Source: JAHEIJ01 sp040235565 (lineage in GTDB: Bacteria; Pseudomonadota; Gammaproteobacteria; UBA6429; Thiohalophilaceae). From it: a DNA stretch of 22,280 bases. A program made the position numbers and the translations under genes. How positions within the stretch are numbered: the first letter of the stretch is position 1; the number at the start of each line of letters is the position of its first letter. The stretch is taken from assembly GCA_040235565.1 (NCBI GenBank), contig JBECLA010000015.1:1-22280 (forward strand). Reading direction: 5' to 3'. Below, piece by piece: positions 1 through 7,987 of the stretch. The notes under the pieces are model-generated. The model was given only the letters and a program-made list of their open reading frames with translations, ran no database searches and was not told the origin of the DNA.

Positions 1-733
1 GTCCCGATTTGATCACGATCACCGGTTTCATGCGGGCGGCGATGCGCAGGCCGCTCATGAAACGACGGGCGTTACGAATACCTTCCACATATAAAAGGAT
101 GCTGTGGGTTTCCGTGTCCTGGGACAGATAATCAAGGATGTCACCGAAATCAATATCTGCTGCGTCCCCCAGCGAGACAATGGTTGAAAAGCCGATATCG
201 TGTTCCACTGCCCAGTCAAGAATGGCGGTACACAAGGCGCCGGACTGGGATACCAGGGCGAGATTACCGCGCCGGGCGTGGTTCTTACTGAAGGTGGCAT
301 TCATGCCGCGACTGGGCCGGATCAGGCCCAGGCAGTTCGGGCCGAGCAGGCGCATCTGGTATTGGCGCGCGGCGTTGAGTGCGGCCCGTTCATAAGCCAG
401 GCCTTTGCCGTCACCTTCGCTGAAGCCCGCGGAGATAATGACGGCGGCGCGCACGCCATGTTCACCACAGGCATGAATAATTTCCGGCACGGTCGGTGCC
501 GGAGTGGCAATCACCGCCAGGTCAACCGGATGGGCGATGGCCATAATATCCGGATAACAAGCGTGGTCACCCAGCTTGTCATATTTCGGATTGATCGGAT
601 AAATAGGACCGGTAAAGCCGCTTTCCAGCAAGTTGTTATAGACACGAGTACCAACAGCATTTTTGCGTTTACTGGCACCAAAGACTGCGATAGCCTGCGG
701 GGTAAACAGACGGTCTAGATAATGGGGTCCCAT
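1..733 (-). CDS. Pat-type acyl-CoA synthetase (ADP-forming) / protein acetyltransferase, N-terminal part
   Basis: Partial gene: its C-terminal part lies left of base 1, and 244 codons are visible. The N-terminus (MGPHYLDRLFTPQAIAVFGAS) and the Rossmann-type CoA-binding segment up to about residue 125 match the ADP-forming acetate-CoA ligase family. The following GPNCLGL and VSQSGAL stretches match the succinyl-CoA-synthetase-like alpha domain. In gammaproteobacteria this N-terminus usually belongs to large fusions that end in a GNAT domain (Pat/PatZ/YfiQ), which acetylate protein lysines such as that of acetyl-CoA synthetase. The GNAT domain is not visible, so a plain ADP-forming ligase remains possible. 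The reading frame stops just before the SHT-type segment that holds the phospho-His in true ligases, so activity cannot be judged here. The ATG at 733 has a good Shine-Dalgarno (AGGAG) nine bases upstream. Family assignment is strong; the Pat role is inferred. Confidence 0.85.
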   Translation of the reverse strand, partial: MGPHYLDRLFTPQAIAVFGASKRKNAVGTRVYNNLLESGFTGPIYPINPKYDKLGDHACYPDIMAIAHPVDLAVIATPAPTVPEIIHACGEHGVRAAVIISAGFSEGDGKGLAYERAALNAARQYQMRLLGPNCLGLIRPSRGMNATFSKNHARRGNLALVSQSGALCTAILDWAVEHDIGFSTIVSLGDAADIDFGDILDYLSQDTETHSILLYVEGIRNARRFMSGLRIAARMKPVIVIKSG

Positions 734-742
734 AACAATCAG

Positions 743-748
743 CTCCTG
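743..748 (-). promoter_or_regulatory. Shine-Dalgarno of the Pat-like gene
   Basis: The minus strand reads CAGGAG, nine bases before the ATG at 733. It supports this start for the Pat-like gene. Confidence 0.6.
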
Positions 749-754
749 CCAAGA

Positions 755-775
755 TTACGAATATGATGATCGTAA
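755..775. promoter_or_regulatory. Inverted repeat between divergent pat-like and deacetylase genes
   Basis: TTACGA (755-760) and TCGTAA (770-775) form a perfect 6-bp inverted repeat with a 9-base spacer. It lies midway in the 78-bp divergent gap. The size suits an operator that could control both genes, but no known regulator consensus is recognised and a chance dyad of this length is possible. Confidence 0.25.
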
Positions 776-811
776 AACCAGAACATGACAACCATAAAAA
801 CAGGATGAGTG

Positions 812-1735
812 ATGACGATTGCCTTTATTTCTCACTCTGACTGTGCCTTGCACGATATGGGAGCACATCATCCGGAGTGCCCGGCCCGCTTGAGTGCGAT
901 TCAGGATCAGTTGCTCTCCAGCGGTCTCGAATTCGCGCTACGCAATTACGATGCCCCGCTGGCAACGCGGGAACAACTTTATCGGGTACATGACCGTAGC
1001 TATATAGATGATATTTTCCAACGGGCGCCACAAGATTATGGTCAGATCTGGCTGGACCCGGATACCAGCATGATGGCGGATTCACTGAATGCCGCCTTGC
1101 GCGCTGCCGGAGCGGTGGTGCTGGGTGTTGAACTGGTGATGTCAGGCAAGGAGCAGGCTGCCTTTTGTAATGTACGCCCCCCGGGACATCATGCCGAGCG
1201 TGCCCGCACCATGGGATTCTGTATATTTAATAATGTCGCGGTGGGTGCGGCTGCAGCACGTGACAATTTCGGGGTGAACAAGCTGGCAATTCTCGATTTT
1301 GATGTGCATCACGGTAATGGAACAGAAGATATTTTTCATGACGATCCTGACGTGATGTTTTGTTCCACCTTTCAGCATCCTTTTTATCCGCATACCGGCG
1401 CGGATGTGATTTCCGAACATATCGTCAACGCACCACTGGCGGCCGGTGCCAGGGCTGCCGAGTTCAAGGAAGCGGTCAACTCGCACTGGTTACCCAAACT
1501 GCATGAGTTTCAACCTGAACTGGTATTAATTTCAGCAGGGTTTGATGCTCATGTGGAAGACGATATGGCCAGCTTGTGTTTGACTGAACAGGACTACAGT
1601 TGGATCACCCGGGAAATCAAAACCATTGCCGATACCTATGCGAAGGGCCGGATTGTTTCAACGCTCGAAGGTGGTTATGCGCTGTCGGCGCTGGGGCGCA
1701 GTGTAGTGGCACATCTGAATGCGCTGTTGGGTTGA
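812..1735 (+). CDS. Histone deacetylase family protein (class II / AcuC-AphA type deacylase)
   Basis: Zinc-dependent amidohydrolase that removes acetyl or related acyl groups from lysine or small amines; cytoplasmic, no signal peptide. The family landmarks are all present: RPPGHH near residue 122-127 (catalytic His pair), DFDVHHGNGT near 162-171 (zinc ligands Asp and His), SAGFDAH near 241-247 (third zinc ligand Asp), and the catalytic Tyr in LEGGY near 285-289. The length of 307 aa is normal for the bacterial family. A GTG at 809 is in frame, but the ATG at 812 is preferred because AGGA (802-805) sits six bases before it. It is divergent from the Pat-like acetyltransferase gene, which suggests that the pair adds and removes lysine acetyl marks. 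Other family members act on polyamines or acetoin-related substrates, so the substrate is open. Confidence 0.93.
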   Translation: MTIAFISHSDCALHDMGAHHPECPARLSAIQDQLLSSGLEFALRNYDAPLATREQLYRVHDRSYIDDIFQRAPQDYGQIWLDPDTSMMADSLNAALRAAGAVVLGVELVMSGKEQAAFCNVRPPGHHAERARTMGFCIFNNVAVGAAAARDNFGVNKLAILDFDVHHGNGTEDIFHDDPDVMFCSTFQHPFYPHTGADVISEHIVNAPLAAGARAAEFKEAVNSHWLPKLHEFQPELVLISAGFDAHVEDDMASLCLTEQDYSWITREIKTIADTYAKGRIVSTLEGGYALSALGRSVVAHLNALLG

Positions 1736-1770
1736 CGTGTGAAACGGCTCAGAACGGCTGTTAATATGTT

Positions 1771-2784
1771 TTAACGCCGCACTCCGCGAGGGTGAGAAAA
1801 ACTATCCAGCACATTGACATAGTTGGCGCGTTCAAATGCCGCAGGGTCGATGGCGTGCTGTTGGCTGATGCTGCCTTTTAACTGGCTGATTGAGTCGTAC
1901 TCATGTTCTTCCAGCCAGGCTTTGAGATCCGCCAGGATGTCTCCCAGATGTTCCGGTCCATGTTGCAACAGCGCACTGCACAGGTGAGTGACATCGGCGC
2001 CGGCCAGCAGCGCCTTGAGAATATCTTCCGTAGTATGAAAGCCACCAGTAACCGCCAGTGACAGGTTCACGCGGCCGTGCAACAAGGCCACCCAGCGAAT
2101 GCGAAGCAGGGACTCCATTGATGACGAGAGTTCCAGCCTGGGAATGACTTCCAGACTTTCCAGATCCACGTCAGGTTGATAAAAGCGGTTAAACAGGGCC
2201 AGCCCATTAGCTCCGGCGGCTTCCAGTTGTTGTGCCATATACAGGATCGAACTGAACTGCGATGACAGCTTCATGGTGATGGGCAAGCTGACATGCTGGC
2301 GCAGGTCTTTCAGCAGATTGATATATCGGGCTTCAACGTCGCGACTGGTTTCTTCCGGATCCGCCGCCACATAGTAGACATTCAGTTCGAGCGCGTCGGC
2401 ACCGGCCTGCTGCAGTTCCTTGCCGTAATGAATCCAGCCGCTGGAAGAGGTGCCATTGAGGCTGGCAATGACCGGGATATCAAGCTGGGTTTTAAGCTGA
2501 TGTAATTGTTCCAGATATTCATCCTGATGACTGATGTAGTTATCAGGGACTGGATGAAACGAGGCAGCTTCGCTGTGCCCGATGGCCTGTTCATGAAGGA
2601 ACCGCGCCATGTGCTCTTCTTCATAATCAATTTTTTCTTCAAACAGCGAGTACATCACCAGTGCCGAGGCACCGGCATCTTCCAGTTGTTTGGCCATGTC
2701 CAGATCCTTGGACAGGGGCGAGGCTGAAGGTACCAGGGGGTTAGCCAGCTGCAGGCCGAGGTATTCCGTTGTCAGATCAGCCAT
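1771..2784 (-). CDS. Dihydroorotate dehydrogenase-like flavoprotein, PFOR partner
   Basis: A 337-aa TIM-barrel flavoprotein of the dihydroorotate dehydrogenase superfamily. The barrel start (GLQLANPLVPSASPLS), the ELNVYY strand near residue 135, MKLSS near 171 and the phosphate-binding TGGFHTTEDILKALLAGAD segment near 246 are visible. The NxSCPN-type active-site loop of true PyrD enzymes is absent: the corresponding ELNVYYVAADP lacks the catalytic Cys/Ser. Pyrimidine synthesis is therefore unlikely to be its job. This branch is commonly encoded next to nifJ, as here. The start at 2784 was chosen because GGAGG lies seven bases upstream; the ATG at 2790 has GGAGG only one base away. With 2784 as start, the gene begins two bases after the nifJ stop, so the two are co-transcribed and probably translationally coupled. 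Its real reaction is unknown. Confidence 0.9.
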   Translation of the reverse strand: MADLTTEYLGLQLANPLVPSASPLSKDLDMAKQLEDAGASALVMYSLFEEKIDYEEEHMARFLHEQAIGHSEAASFHPVPDNYISHQDEYLEQLHQLKTQLDIPVIASLNGTSSSGWIHYGKELQQAGADALELNVYYVAADPEETSRDVEARYINLLKDLRQHVSLPITMKLSSQFSSILYMAQQLEAAGANGLALFNRFYQPDVDLESLEVIPRLELSSSMESLLRIRWVALLHGRVNLSLAVTGGFHTTEDILKALLAGADVTHLCSALLQHGPEHLGDILADLKAWLEEHEYDSISQLKGSISQQHAIDPAAFERANYVNVLDSFSHPRGVRR

Positions 2785-2786
2785 GG

Positions 2787-5700
2787 TCATGCCTCCGTCT
2801 TGTCTTGTTTCGTTTTTGCCTTGGTTGCCGCGATACTGGTATCTTCATCCCAGTCCAGTTCCGCCAGTTGTCTATAGTAGCTATAGCGATGCAAAACTTC
2901 CTCCTGGGCCTGTTGCAGGAACTGTTCGGCATCTTCCGGATGGCTGTAAAACAACATATTGAAGCGGGTTTCAGTCTGGATAAATTCCTTATACGGTATC
3001 GAAGGTTCAGGCGAATCCAGATGCAAGGGATTTTCCCCTTTTTCAATGCGCTTCGGATCAAACCGGAACAGGGGCCAGTGGCCACTTTTCACCGCGAGAT
3101 CCTGTTGCCGATGGTTATTGGATAAATCCACCCCATGCGCGATGCAGGGGGAGTAGGCTATCAGCAACGAGGGGCCATCATGCGCCTCGGCTTCCAGGAA
3201 AGCGCGCAGCGTCTGGATGTCTTTGGCACCATAGGCGATATGCGCGACATAGACATTTTCATAGTCCATGGCCAGCAGGGCGAGATCCTTTTTGCCGGTG
3301 GGTTTGCCTCCCGCCGAGAATTTGGCCACGGCGCCACGCGGCGTGGCTTTGGAGGTTTGTCCGCCGGTATTGGAGTACACTTCGGTATCCAGCACCAGGA
3401 TGTTGACGTTGTGACCGGATGCCAGCACATGATCCAGGCCACCGTAACCGATATCATAAGCCCAACCATCACCGCCCATGATCCAGACACTCTTCTTGCA
3501 CAGATTCTCTGCCAGTTGTAACAGGGACTCGGCTGCGGGTGAGGCGATGTTTTGCAGCGCTTTGCGGAGTTGCGCGACTCGCTCACGTTGCTCATGGATG
3601 CCCGCCTCATCACTTTGATCCGCATTGATAATGGCATCAACCAGGTTGGTATCGAGTTGGTCGCGTAATTCAAGCAACAGTTCACGGGCATGTTCTTCCT
3701 GCTTATCGACGGCCAGTCGCATACCCAGACCAAATTCGGCGTTATCTTCAAACAGGGAATTGTTCCAGGCCGGCCCGCGCCCCTCGGCGTTGGTCGTCCA
3801 GGGAGTGGTGGGCAGATTACCGCCATAGATGGAGGAACAGCCGGTTGCATTGGCCACCATCATGCGATCACCAAACAGTTGTGAGGCAAGTTTCACATAG
3901 GGTGTTTCACCACAACCGACACAGGCACCGGAAAATTCAAACAAGGGCTGGAACACCATTGATCCCTTGATGGTGGTCGGTTTGAGTTCGCGTCGATCAT
4001 ATTCCGGTAAGGTCAGAAAGAATTCCCAGTTCTCTCGTTCCTGCGCGCGCAACGGAGGTTGCGGCGCCATGTTCAGTGCCTTGCGACTGGCATTGGTCTT
4101 GTCGCGAATGGGACAAATGTCGACACACAGGCCACACCCGGTGCAGTCTTCCGGCGCCACTTGATAGGTGATGTGCATGCCAGCCGGGAAATCCTTGCCA
4201 CGCATGGGAGCGCTTTTGAAGGTGGCGGGGGCGTTGGCCAATGCGCTTTTCGGAAAGATTTTGCTACGAATCGACGCATGGGGACAGACCAGGGGACATT
4301 TACCACACTGGGTGCACAGATCCGGGTCCAGGACCGGAATCTCCAGTGCCAGATTGCGTTTCTCGTATGCCGCGGTCCCTACCGGGAAGCCGCCGTTATT
4401 GGGAAAGAAACTGACCGGAATTTGATCGCCGCGACCGGCAATAATTGCACCCGTCACCTGTTGCACAAATTCAGGTGCAGAGTCCGGTACCGGTGGTGGC
4501 AACTGAATATCGCTGCTGGCCTTGTTGGGAATCTTGACTTCATGCAAACAGGCGAGGGTTTCATCAATCGCCTTGAAGTTGAGCTCAACAATTTTACGTC
4601 CTTTCTTGCCATAGGTCTTTTCCACGGCTTTCTTGATCGCCGTGATAGCGTCATCCCTGGGTAGAATCCCGGAAATGGCGAAGAAGCAGGTTTGCATAAT
4701 GGTATTGATACGACTGCCCATGCCGGTATCAGCCGCCACCGCGTAGGCGTCAATGGTGTAGAAACGGATCTTTTTGTCGAGGATCTGCTGCTGCATTTTA
4801 GTCGTCAGTGTGTTCCATACCTTGTCGGGACTGGCGGGAGAGTTCAACAGGAAGACCGCCTCATCCGCGGCTTTGTCCAGCATGTCATAACGTTCCAGAA
4901 ACACCGGCTGGTGACAGGCCACAAAGTTGGCGTCGTTGTCTCCAATCAGGTAGCTAGAATGTATCGGTTTGGGGCCAAAGCGTAGATGCGATACGGTCAC
5001 CGCGCCGGACTTTTTAGAGTCATAGACAAAGTAACCCTGGGCATGCCAGTCGGTGGACTCACCGATGATCTTGATGCTGTTCTTGTTGGCGCTAACCGTA
5101 CCGTCACTGCCAAGCCCGTAAAACATGGCCTGGAAGGTTTCCGCGTGGGCGTCGGTACGGAACATGTCATCCCAGGCAAGACTGGTCTGACCCAGATCAT
5201 CATGGATGCCGATGGTAAAGTGATTTTTGGGTTGCTCCACGGCAAGTTCATCAAACACCGCTTTGATCATGGCAGGGGTGAATTCCTTGGAGGAGAGACC
5301 ATAACGCCCGCCAATTACAGTGGGCATGGCCTTAAAGCGACTGTTGCCGCTGACATGATCCTGGGCCAACGCAGCCAGCACATCCTTATACAAAGGTTCG
5401 CCATCCGCGCCCGGTTCCTTGGTACGATCCAGGACGGCAATGCGGCGACAGCTGGCGGGCAGGGCAGCAAGCAGGGAATCGGGATCAAACGGACGATACA
5501 GCCTGACCTTGAGCAGGCCGACATTCTCGCCCTGACGGGTGAGATAATCGACGGTTTCTTCCACGGCTTCCGCACCGGAGCCCATCAGAATCACAACCCG
5601 TTCAGCATCGGGATTGCCGACATAATCAAACAGGTGGTAGTGGCGACCGGTCAGTTCGGCGAATCGATCCATGCTGGTTTGTACGATCCCCGGCATCCTG

Positions 5701-6413
5701 GTGTAGAACGGATTTACTGTTTCGCGCGCCTGGAAGTACACATCCGGGTTCTGCGAGCTGCCACGCAGCACCGGGTGTTCCGGGGACATGGCATTGGCGC
5801 GATGGGCGGCGAGCCATTCCGGTTTAATCATGGCACGCAGGATATCGTCATCCAGTCCGGCAATTTTGGCCACTTCATGCGAGGTCCGAAAGCCGTCAAA
5901 GAAATGCAGCATCGGTACTTTGCCTTCCAGACTGGCGGCCTGGGCAATCAAGGCAAAATCCATGACTTCCTGCGGTGAGTTGGAGCACAGCATGCCAAAG
6001 CCGGTCATCCGTGTCGTCATGACATCACTGTGATCCCCGAAGATAGAGAGGGCCTGACACGCCAGTGAACGGGCGGCAATGTGAAACACGGTCGGTGTCA
6101 GTTCCCCGGCGATCTTGTACATATTGGGGATCATCAGGAGCAGCCCTTGCGATGCCGTGAAGGTGGTCGTCAGCGCACCACTTTGCAAGGCACCATGGAC
6201 TGCCCCGGCCGCGCCGGCCTCACTTTGCATCTCAACCACATGGGGTACCGTACCCCACAGGTTGGTTTGCCCGCGGGACGACCATTCATCGGCCCATTCA
6301 CCCATAGGGGAAGCAGGGGTAATCGGATATATCGCGATGACTTCGTTAAGTTTATGGGCGACGGTGGCGGCAGCTTCATTACCGTCGATGGTGAGCATGT
6401 TCGGCTTAGGCAT
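2787..6413 (-). CDS. nifJ: Pyruvate:ferredoxin (flavodoxin) oxidoreductase, single-chain
   Basis: Converts pyruvate and CoA to acetyl-CoA and CO2 with reduction of ferredoxin or flavodoxin; cytoplasmic homodimer. At 1208 aa it has the usual length of fused PFORs, with domains in order: N-terminal TPP/pyruvate domain beginning at TIDGNEA, with YPITPASPMGEWAD (29-42) and EMQSEAGAAGA (61-71); a transketolase-C-like domain; the gamma-type domain (about 408-610); a 2x[4Fe-4S] domain with CTQCGKCPLVCP (700-711) and CTGCGLCVDICP (757-768); and the C-terminal TPP domain with CVGCGETPY (831-839), GDGWAYDIG (981-989) and DTEVYSNTGGQTS (1009-1021). The frame reads on to a TTG at 6440, but the ATG at 6413 places the protein start nearer the family's usual N-terminus; neither has a clear Shine-Dalgarno. 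An FNR-like box upstream suggests anaerobic induction. No frameshift or missing cluster ligand was seen. Confidence 0.96.
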   Translation of the reverse strand: MPKPNMLTIDGNEAAATVAHKLNEVIAIYPITPASPMGEWADEWSSRGQTNLWGTVPHVVEMQSEAGAAGAVHGALQSGALTTTFTASQGLLLMIPNMYKIAGELTPTVFHIAARSLACQALSIFGDHSDVMTTRMTGFGMLCSNSPQEVMDFALIAQAASLEGKVPMLHFFDGFRTSHEVAKIAGLDDDILRAMIKPEWLAAHRANAMSPEHPVLRGSSQNPDVYFQARETVNPFYTRMPGIVQTSMDRFAELTGRHYHLFDYVGNPDAERVVILMGSGAEAVEETVDYLTRQGENVGLLKVRLYRPFDPDSLLAALPASCRRIAVLDRTKEPGADGEPLYKDVLAALAQDHVSGNSRFKAMPTVIGGRYGLSSKEFTPAMIKAVFDELAVEQPKNHFTIGIHDDLGQTSLAWDDMFRTDAHAETFQAMFYGLGSDGTVSANKNSIKIIGESTDWHAQGYFVYDSKKSGAVTVSHLRFGPKPIHSSYLIGDNDANFVACHQPVFLERYDMLDKAADEAVFLLNSPASPDKVWNTLTTKMQQQILDKKIRFYTIDAYAVAADTGMGSRINTIMQTCFFAISGILPRDDAITAIKKAVEKTYGKKGRKIVELNFKAIDETLACLHEVKIPNKASSDIQLPPPVPDSAPEFVQQVTGAIIAGRGDQIPVSFFPNNGGFPVGTAAYEKRNLALEIPVLDPDLCTQCGKCPLVCPHASIRSKIFPKSALANAPATFKSAPMRGKDFPAGMHITYQVAPEDCTGCGLCVDICPIRDKTNASRKALNMAPQPPLRAQERENWEFFLTLPEYDRRELKPTTIKGSMVFQPLFEFSGACVGCGETPYVKLASQLFGDRMMVANATGCSSIYGGNLPTTPWTTNAEGRGPAWNNSLFEDNAEFGLGMRLAVDKQEEHARELLLELRDQLDTNLVDAIINADQSDEAGIHEQRERVAQLRKALQNIASPAAESLLQLAENLCKKSVWIMGGDGWAYDIGYGGLDHVLASGHNVNILVLDTEVYSNTGGQTSKATPRGAVAKFSAGGKPTGKKDLALLAMDYENVYVAHIAYGAKDIQTLRAFLEAEAHDGPSLLIAYSPCIAHGVDLSNNHRQQDLAVKSGHWPLFRFDPKRIEKGENPLHLDSPEPSIPYKEFIQTETRFNMLFYSHPEDAEQFLQQAQEEVLHRYSYYRQLAELDWDEDTSIAATKAKTKQDKTEA
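2792..2796 (-). promoter_or_regulatory. Shine-Dalgarno inside the end of nifJ
   Basis: GGAGG on the minus strand lies within the last codons of nifJ and seven bases before the ATG at 2784. It decides the start of the downstream flavoprotein gene and indicates coupled translation. Confidence 0.65.
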
Positions 6414-6523
6414 AGGTGATACCCATAGACTGTTTATCAAAGTGAGAGGGCGGGACTCAAAAAGATAGTCGCACCCCTGTCTACAGTCTAGATGATTGAC
6501 TTGACTGCCTGACTATTTTGATT

Positions 6524-6539
6524 AGCCACATTTGTGGCT
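6524..6539. promoter_or_regulatory. Near-perfect palindrome in the nifJ promoter region
   Basis: AGCCACA-TT-TGTGGCT is a 7-bp inverted repeat with a 2-base centre. It lies between the FNR-like box and nifJ, roughly where RNA polymerase would bind. No run of T follows on either strand, so a terminator is unlikely; an operator is more plausible. The binding protein is unknown. Confidence 0.35.
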
Positions 6540-6552
6540 GACAAATTATTTC

Positions 6553-6566
6553 TTGATCTGGATCAG
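6553..6566 (-). promoter_or_regulatory. FNR/Anr-type binding site upstream of nifJ
   Basis: TTGAT-CTGG-ATCAG matches the FNR/Anr consensus (TTGAT, four bases, ATCAA) at nine of ten defined positions. The centre is about 146 bp before the nifJ start codon. A class II arrangement would put transcription start near 6518; the minus strand there is AT-rich (TAATCA at 6519-6524), but no clear -10 sits at the exact spacing. PFOR is oxygen-sensitive, so anaerobic activation makes sense. The site could instead act on an unseen promoter. Confidence 0.55.
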
Positions 6567-6628
6567 TGTCCGCAGCAATGGCACAGTGGTGGTTGCGAGG
6601 TGGAATTCTACACAATCAAAGACTTAGC

Positions 6629-7780
6629 TTAATACCAGATGGAGACAAACAAGCGCAGGACATTGGCAGTGAAGCTATAGGCGGGTTCCTGACCAACAGG
6701 ATAACCGGTCTGGGTCAGGTCCGAGAAGTTTTGATAATCGAAGAAGATAGTATCGTAGTAAAAATTCAAGGTACCCCGATCGATATAGTGCCAGCGGTTT
6801 TTGGTAAATTCATAACTTACCCCGAGCCCCAGGGTCTGGCTGGTAAAGGTGCTCAGTTCTTTGTCACGGCCCTGATAGGTGAATTCGTCGGCAGCGTTAA
6901 ACAAATCGCTGTAAAAGAAGGCGCTGTTCTGGCTGTAATAGCGGAAGTTGATATCAAATAACCAGTCTTCCCGAAACGGGTGGGTATAACCGATATCAAA
7001 GGTATCAGCCCTGATATCCCAGTCATCATCAAAATAACGATAGCCACCATAGACGGCAGCCCGATAAGGCAGAAAATAGCGCAACCGCAAGGCAGCCGCA
7101 TTACTGGTACGGGTACGGGGATAAACTTCACCGGCCCAGGAATAACCATCGGCGCTGCCACTATCACGGTAGCGATAACTTCGATAGGGGTTGTTCAGAT
7201 AACCTTCGTCCGTGATGGTTTCAAAAATAAAACCGAGGATAGAATTCTTGCTCAATACCTGGGAGACCGAGACACGGTAATTGCGGCGATCTATCGTGTC
7301 TTCAAAAGTTGGATCTCCATTTTTGCGAACAATATCATTTCCCAGGGCATATCCCAGCGTGACAGTGGTTAAATCTCCGAACATATCCATGCTGATATTG
7401 AAACCGGTGGTTTCGGCTTCGTAATCGCTTTCCGAACTGGATGTGTAGGCGAGACTCATGGTGGTTTTATCACGCAGATAGTCACCACCGATTGAATATT
7501 CCGTGCGCTCTTCGGTATAGGCGCTGGCGCCGGATTGGGTCACCACGTCAATCGATGCACTGGAGACGTTATCGACATAATAATTGCCAAAGGTAGAAAC
7601 GCTGTTGCCGATGCTCTTGCGTACCAGAATTGATGGGCCATTCACTTCCACGCCCCCACCGTCATAGGCATGGTACAGAATATCCGCCCGATCCGGCGCC
7701 AGGACGGCAGCCAGGCCTGGCTTGCAGACCGCAACAAACAGGGCAATAGCCAGAAAACAGGCCTGTCTAGTTACAACCAC
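6629..7780 (-). CDS. DUF3570-like outer-membrane beta-barrel protein
   Basis: About 383 aa with a Sec signal peptide (hydrophobic FLAIALFVAV, then a cleavage region around GLAA) and many alternating strands rich in Tyr, Phe and Asp, ending in FVSIWY. A terminal aromatic residue is typical of outer-membrane barrels. The composition and the N-terminal DRADILYHAYDGGGVEVNGP match what I know as DUF3570. The frame continues to an ATG at 7837, but that would add an Arg/Ala-rich leader lying inside the preceding gene. The GTG at 7780 follows an AGG eight bases upstream (7789-7791) and yields a standard signal peptide, so it is preferred. With that start it overlaps the stop of the DUF4266-like gene by 14 bases. 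DUF3570 is usually found with DUF4266, thioredoxin and ApbE genes, and all of these are in this window. Function is unknown; it is probably the outer-membrane part of a redox system. Confidence 0.85.
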   Translation of the reverse strand: MVVTRQACFLAIALFVAVCKPGLAAVLAPDRADILYHAYDGGGVEVNGPSILVRKSIGNSVSTFGNYYVDNVSSASIDVVTQSGASAYTEERTEYSIGGDYLRDKTTMSLAYTSSSESDYEAETTGFNISMDMFGDLTTVTLGYALGNDIVRKNGDPTFEDTIDRRNYRVSVSQVLSKNSILGFIFETITDEGYLNNPYRSYRYRDSGSADGYSWAGEVYPRTRTSNAAALRLRYFLPYRAAVYGGYRYFDDDWDIRADTFDIGYTHPFREDWLFDINFRYYSQNSAFFYSDLFNAADEFTYQGRDKELSTFTSQTLGLGVSYEFTKNRWHYIDRGTLNFYYDTIFFDYQNFSDLTQTGYPVGQEPAYSFTANVLRLFVSIWY

Positions 7781-7985
7781 AGCCACCACCTGACACGACG
7801 CCCGCGCCGCGCGCGCCTTCACGCGCATCATAAACATGATGCATATACGATTCGGAAGCCGGATCGCGCGTAAAACTCATGATCGGATCCGCCAGATTGG
7901 CACGTTCATAAGGTTTAACCCAGGGTTCAACGCTGCATGCCGTCAGCAGCAGAATCAGACCGAGCAGACAAGAGAGACGCATCAT
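7767..7985 (-). CDS. Small DUF4266-like lipoprotein with Cys-rich tail
   Basis: A 72-aa protein with a lipoprotein signal ending in LLTAC (lipidated Cys17). The mature part is only about 56 residues and ends in GGGCGCN. The central SVEPWVKPYERANLADPIM stretch is typical of the DUF4266 family. AAGGA lies seven bases before the ATG at 7985, and the gene starts two bases after the stop of the thioredoxin gene, so it is an operon member. The following DUF3570-like gene starts inside its last codons. The two Cys in the tail could be a substrate of the neighbouring TlpA-type protein or a metal site; both ideas are inference. Small size makes it easy to miss, but the lipobox, spacing and neighbours support it strongly. 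Confidence 0.85.
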   Translation of the reverse strand: MMRLSCLLGLILLLTACSVEPWVKPYERANLADPIMSFTRDPASESYMHHVYDAREGARGAGVVSGGGCGCN

Positions 7986-7987
7986 GA

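Noticed and set aside
1741..1766. Repeated AACGGCT between the convergent deacetylase and flavoprotein genes as a terminator
   Set aside because: The copies are direct, not inverted, so no hairpin forms. The 35-base gap shows no convincing terminator.
4986..5978. Long open frame (330 codons) on the plus strand opposite nifJ
   Set aside because: It lies entirely antisense to well-conserved PFOR codons, shows no family motif, and has no ribosome site. It is a by-product of nifJ codon usage.
6414..6440. TTG start adding nine residues to nifJ
   Set aside because: No ribosome site supports it, and the family normally starts a few residues before TIDGNEA; the ATG at 6413 fits better.
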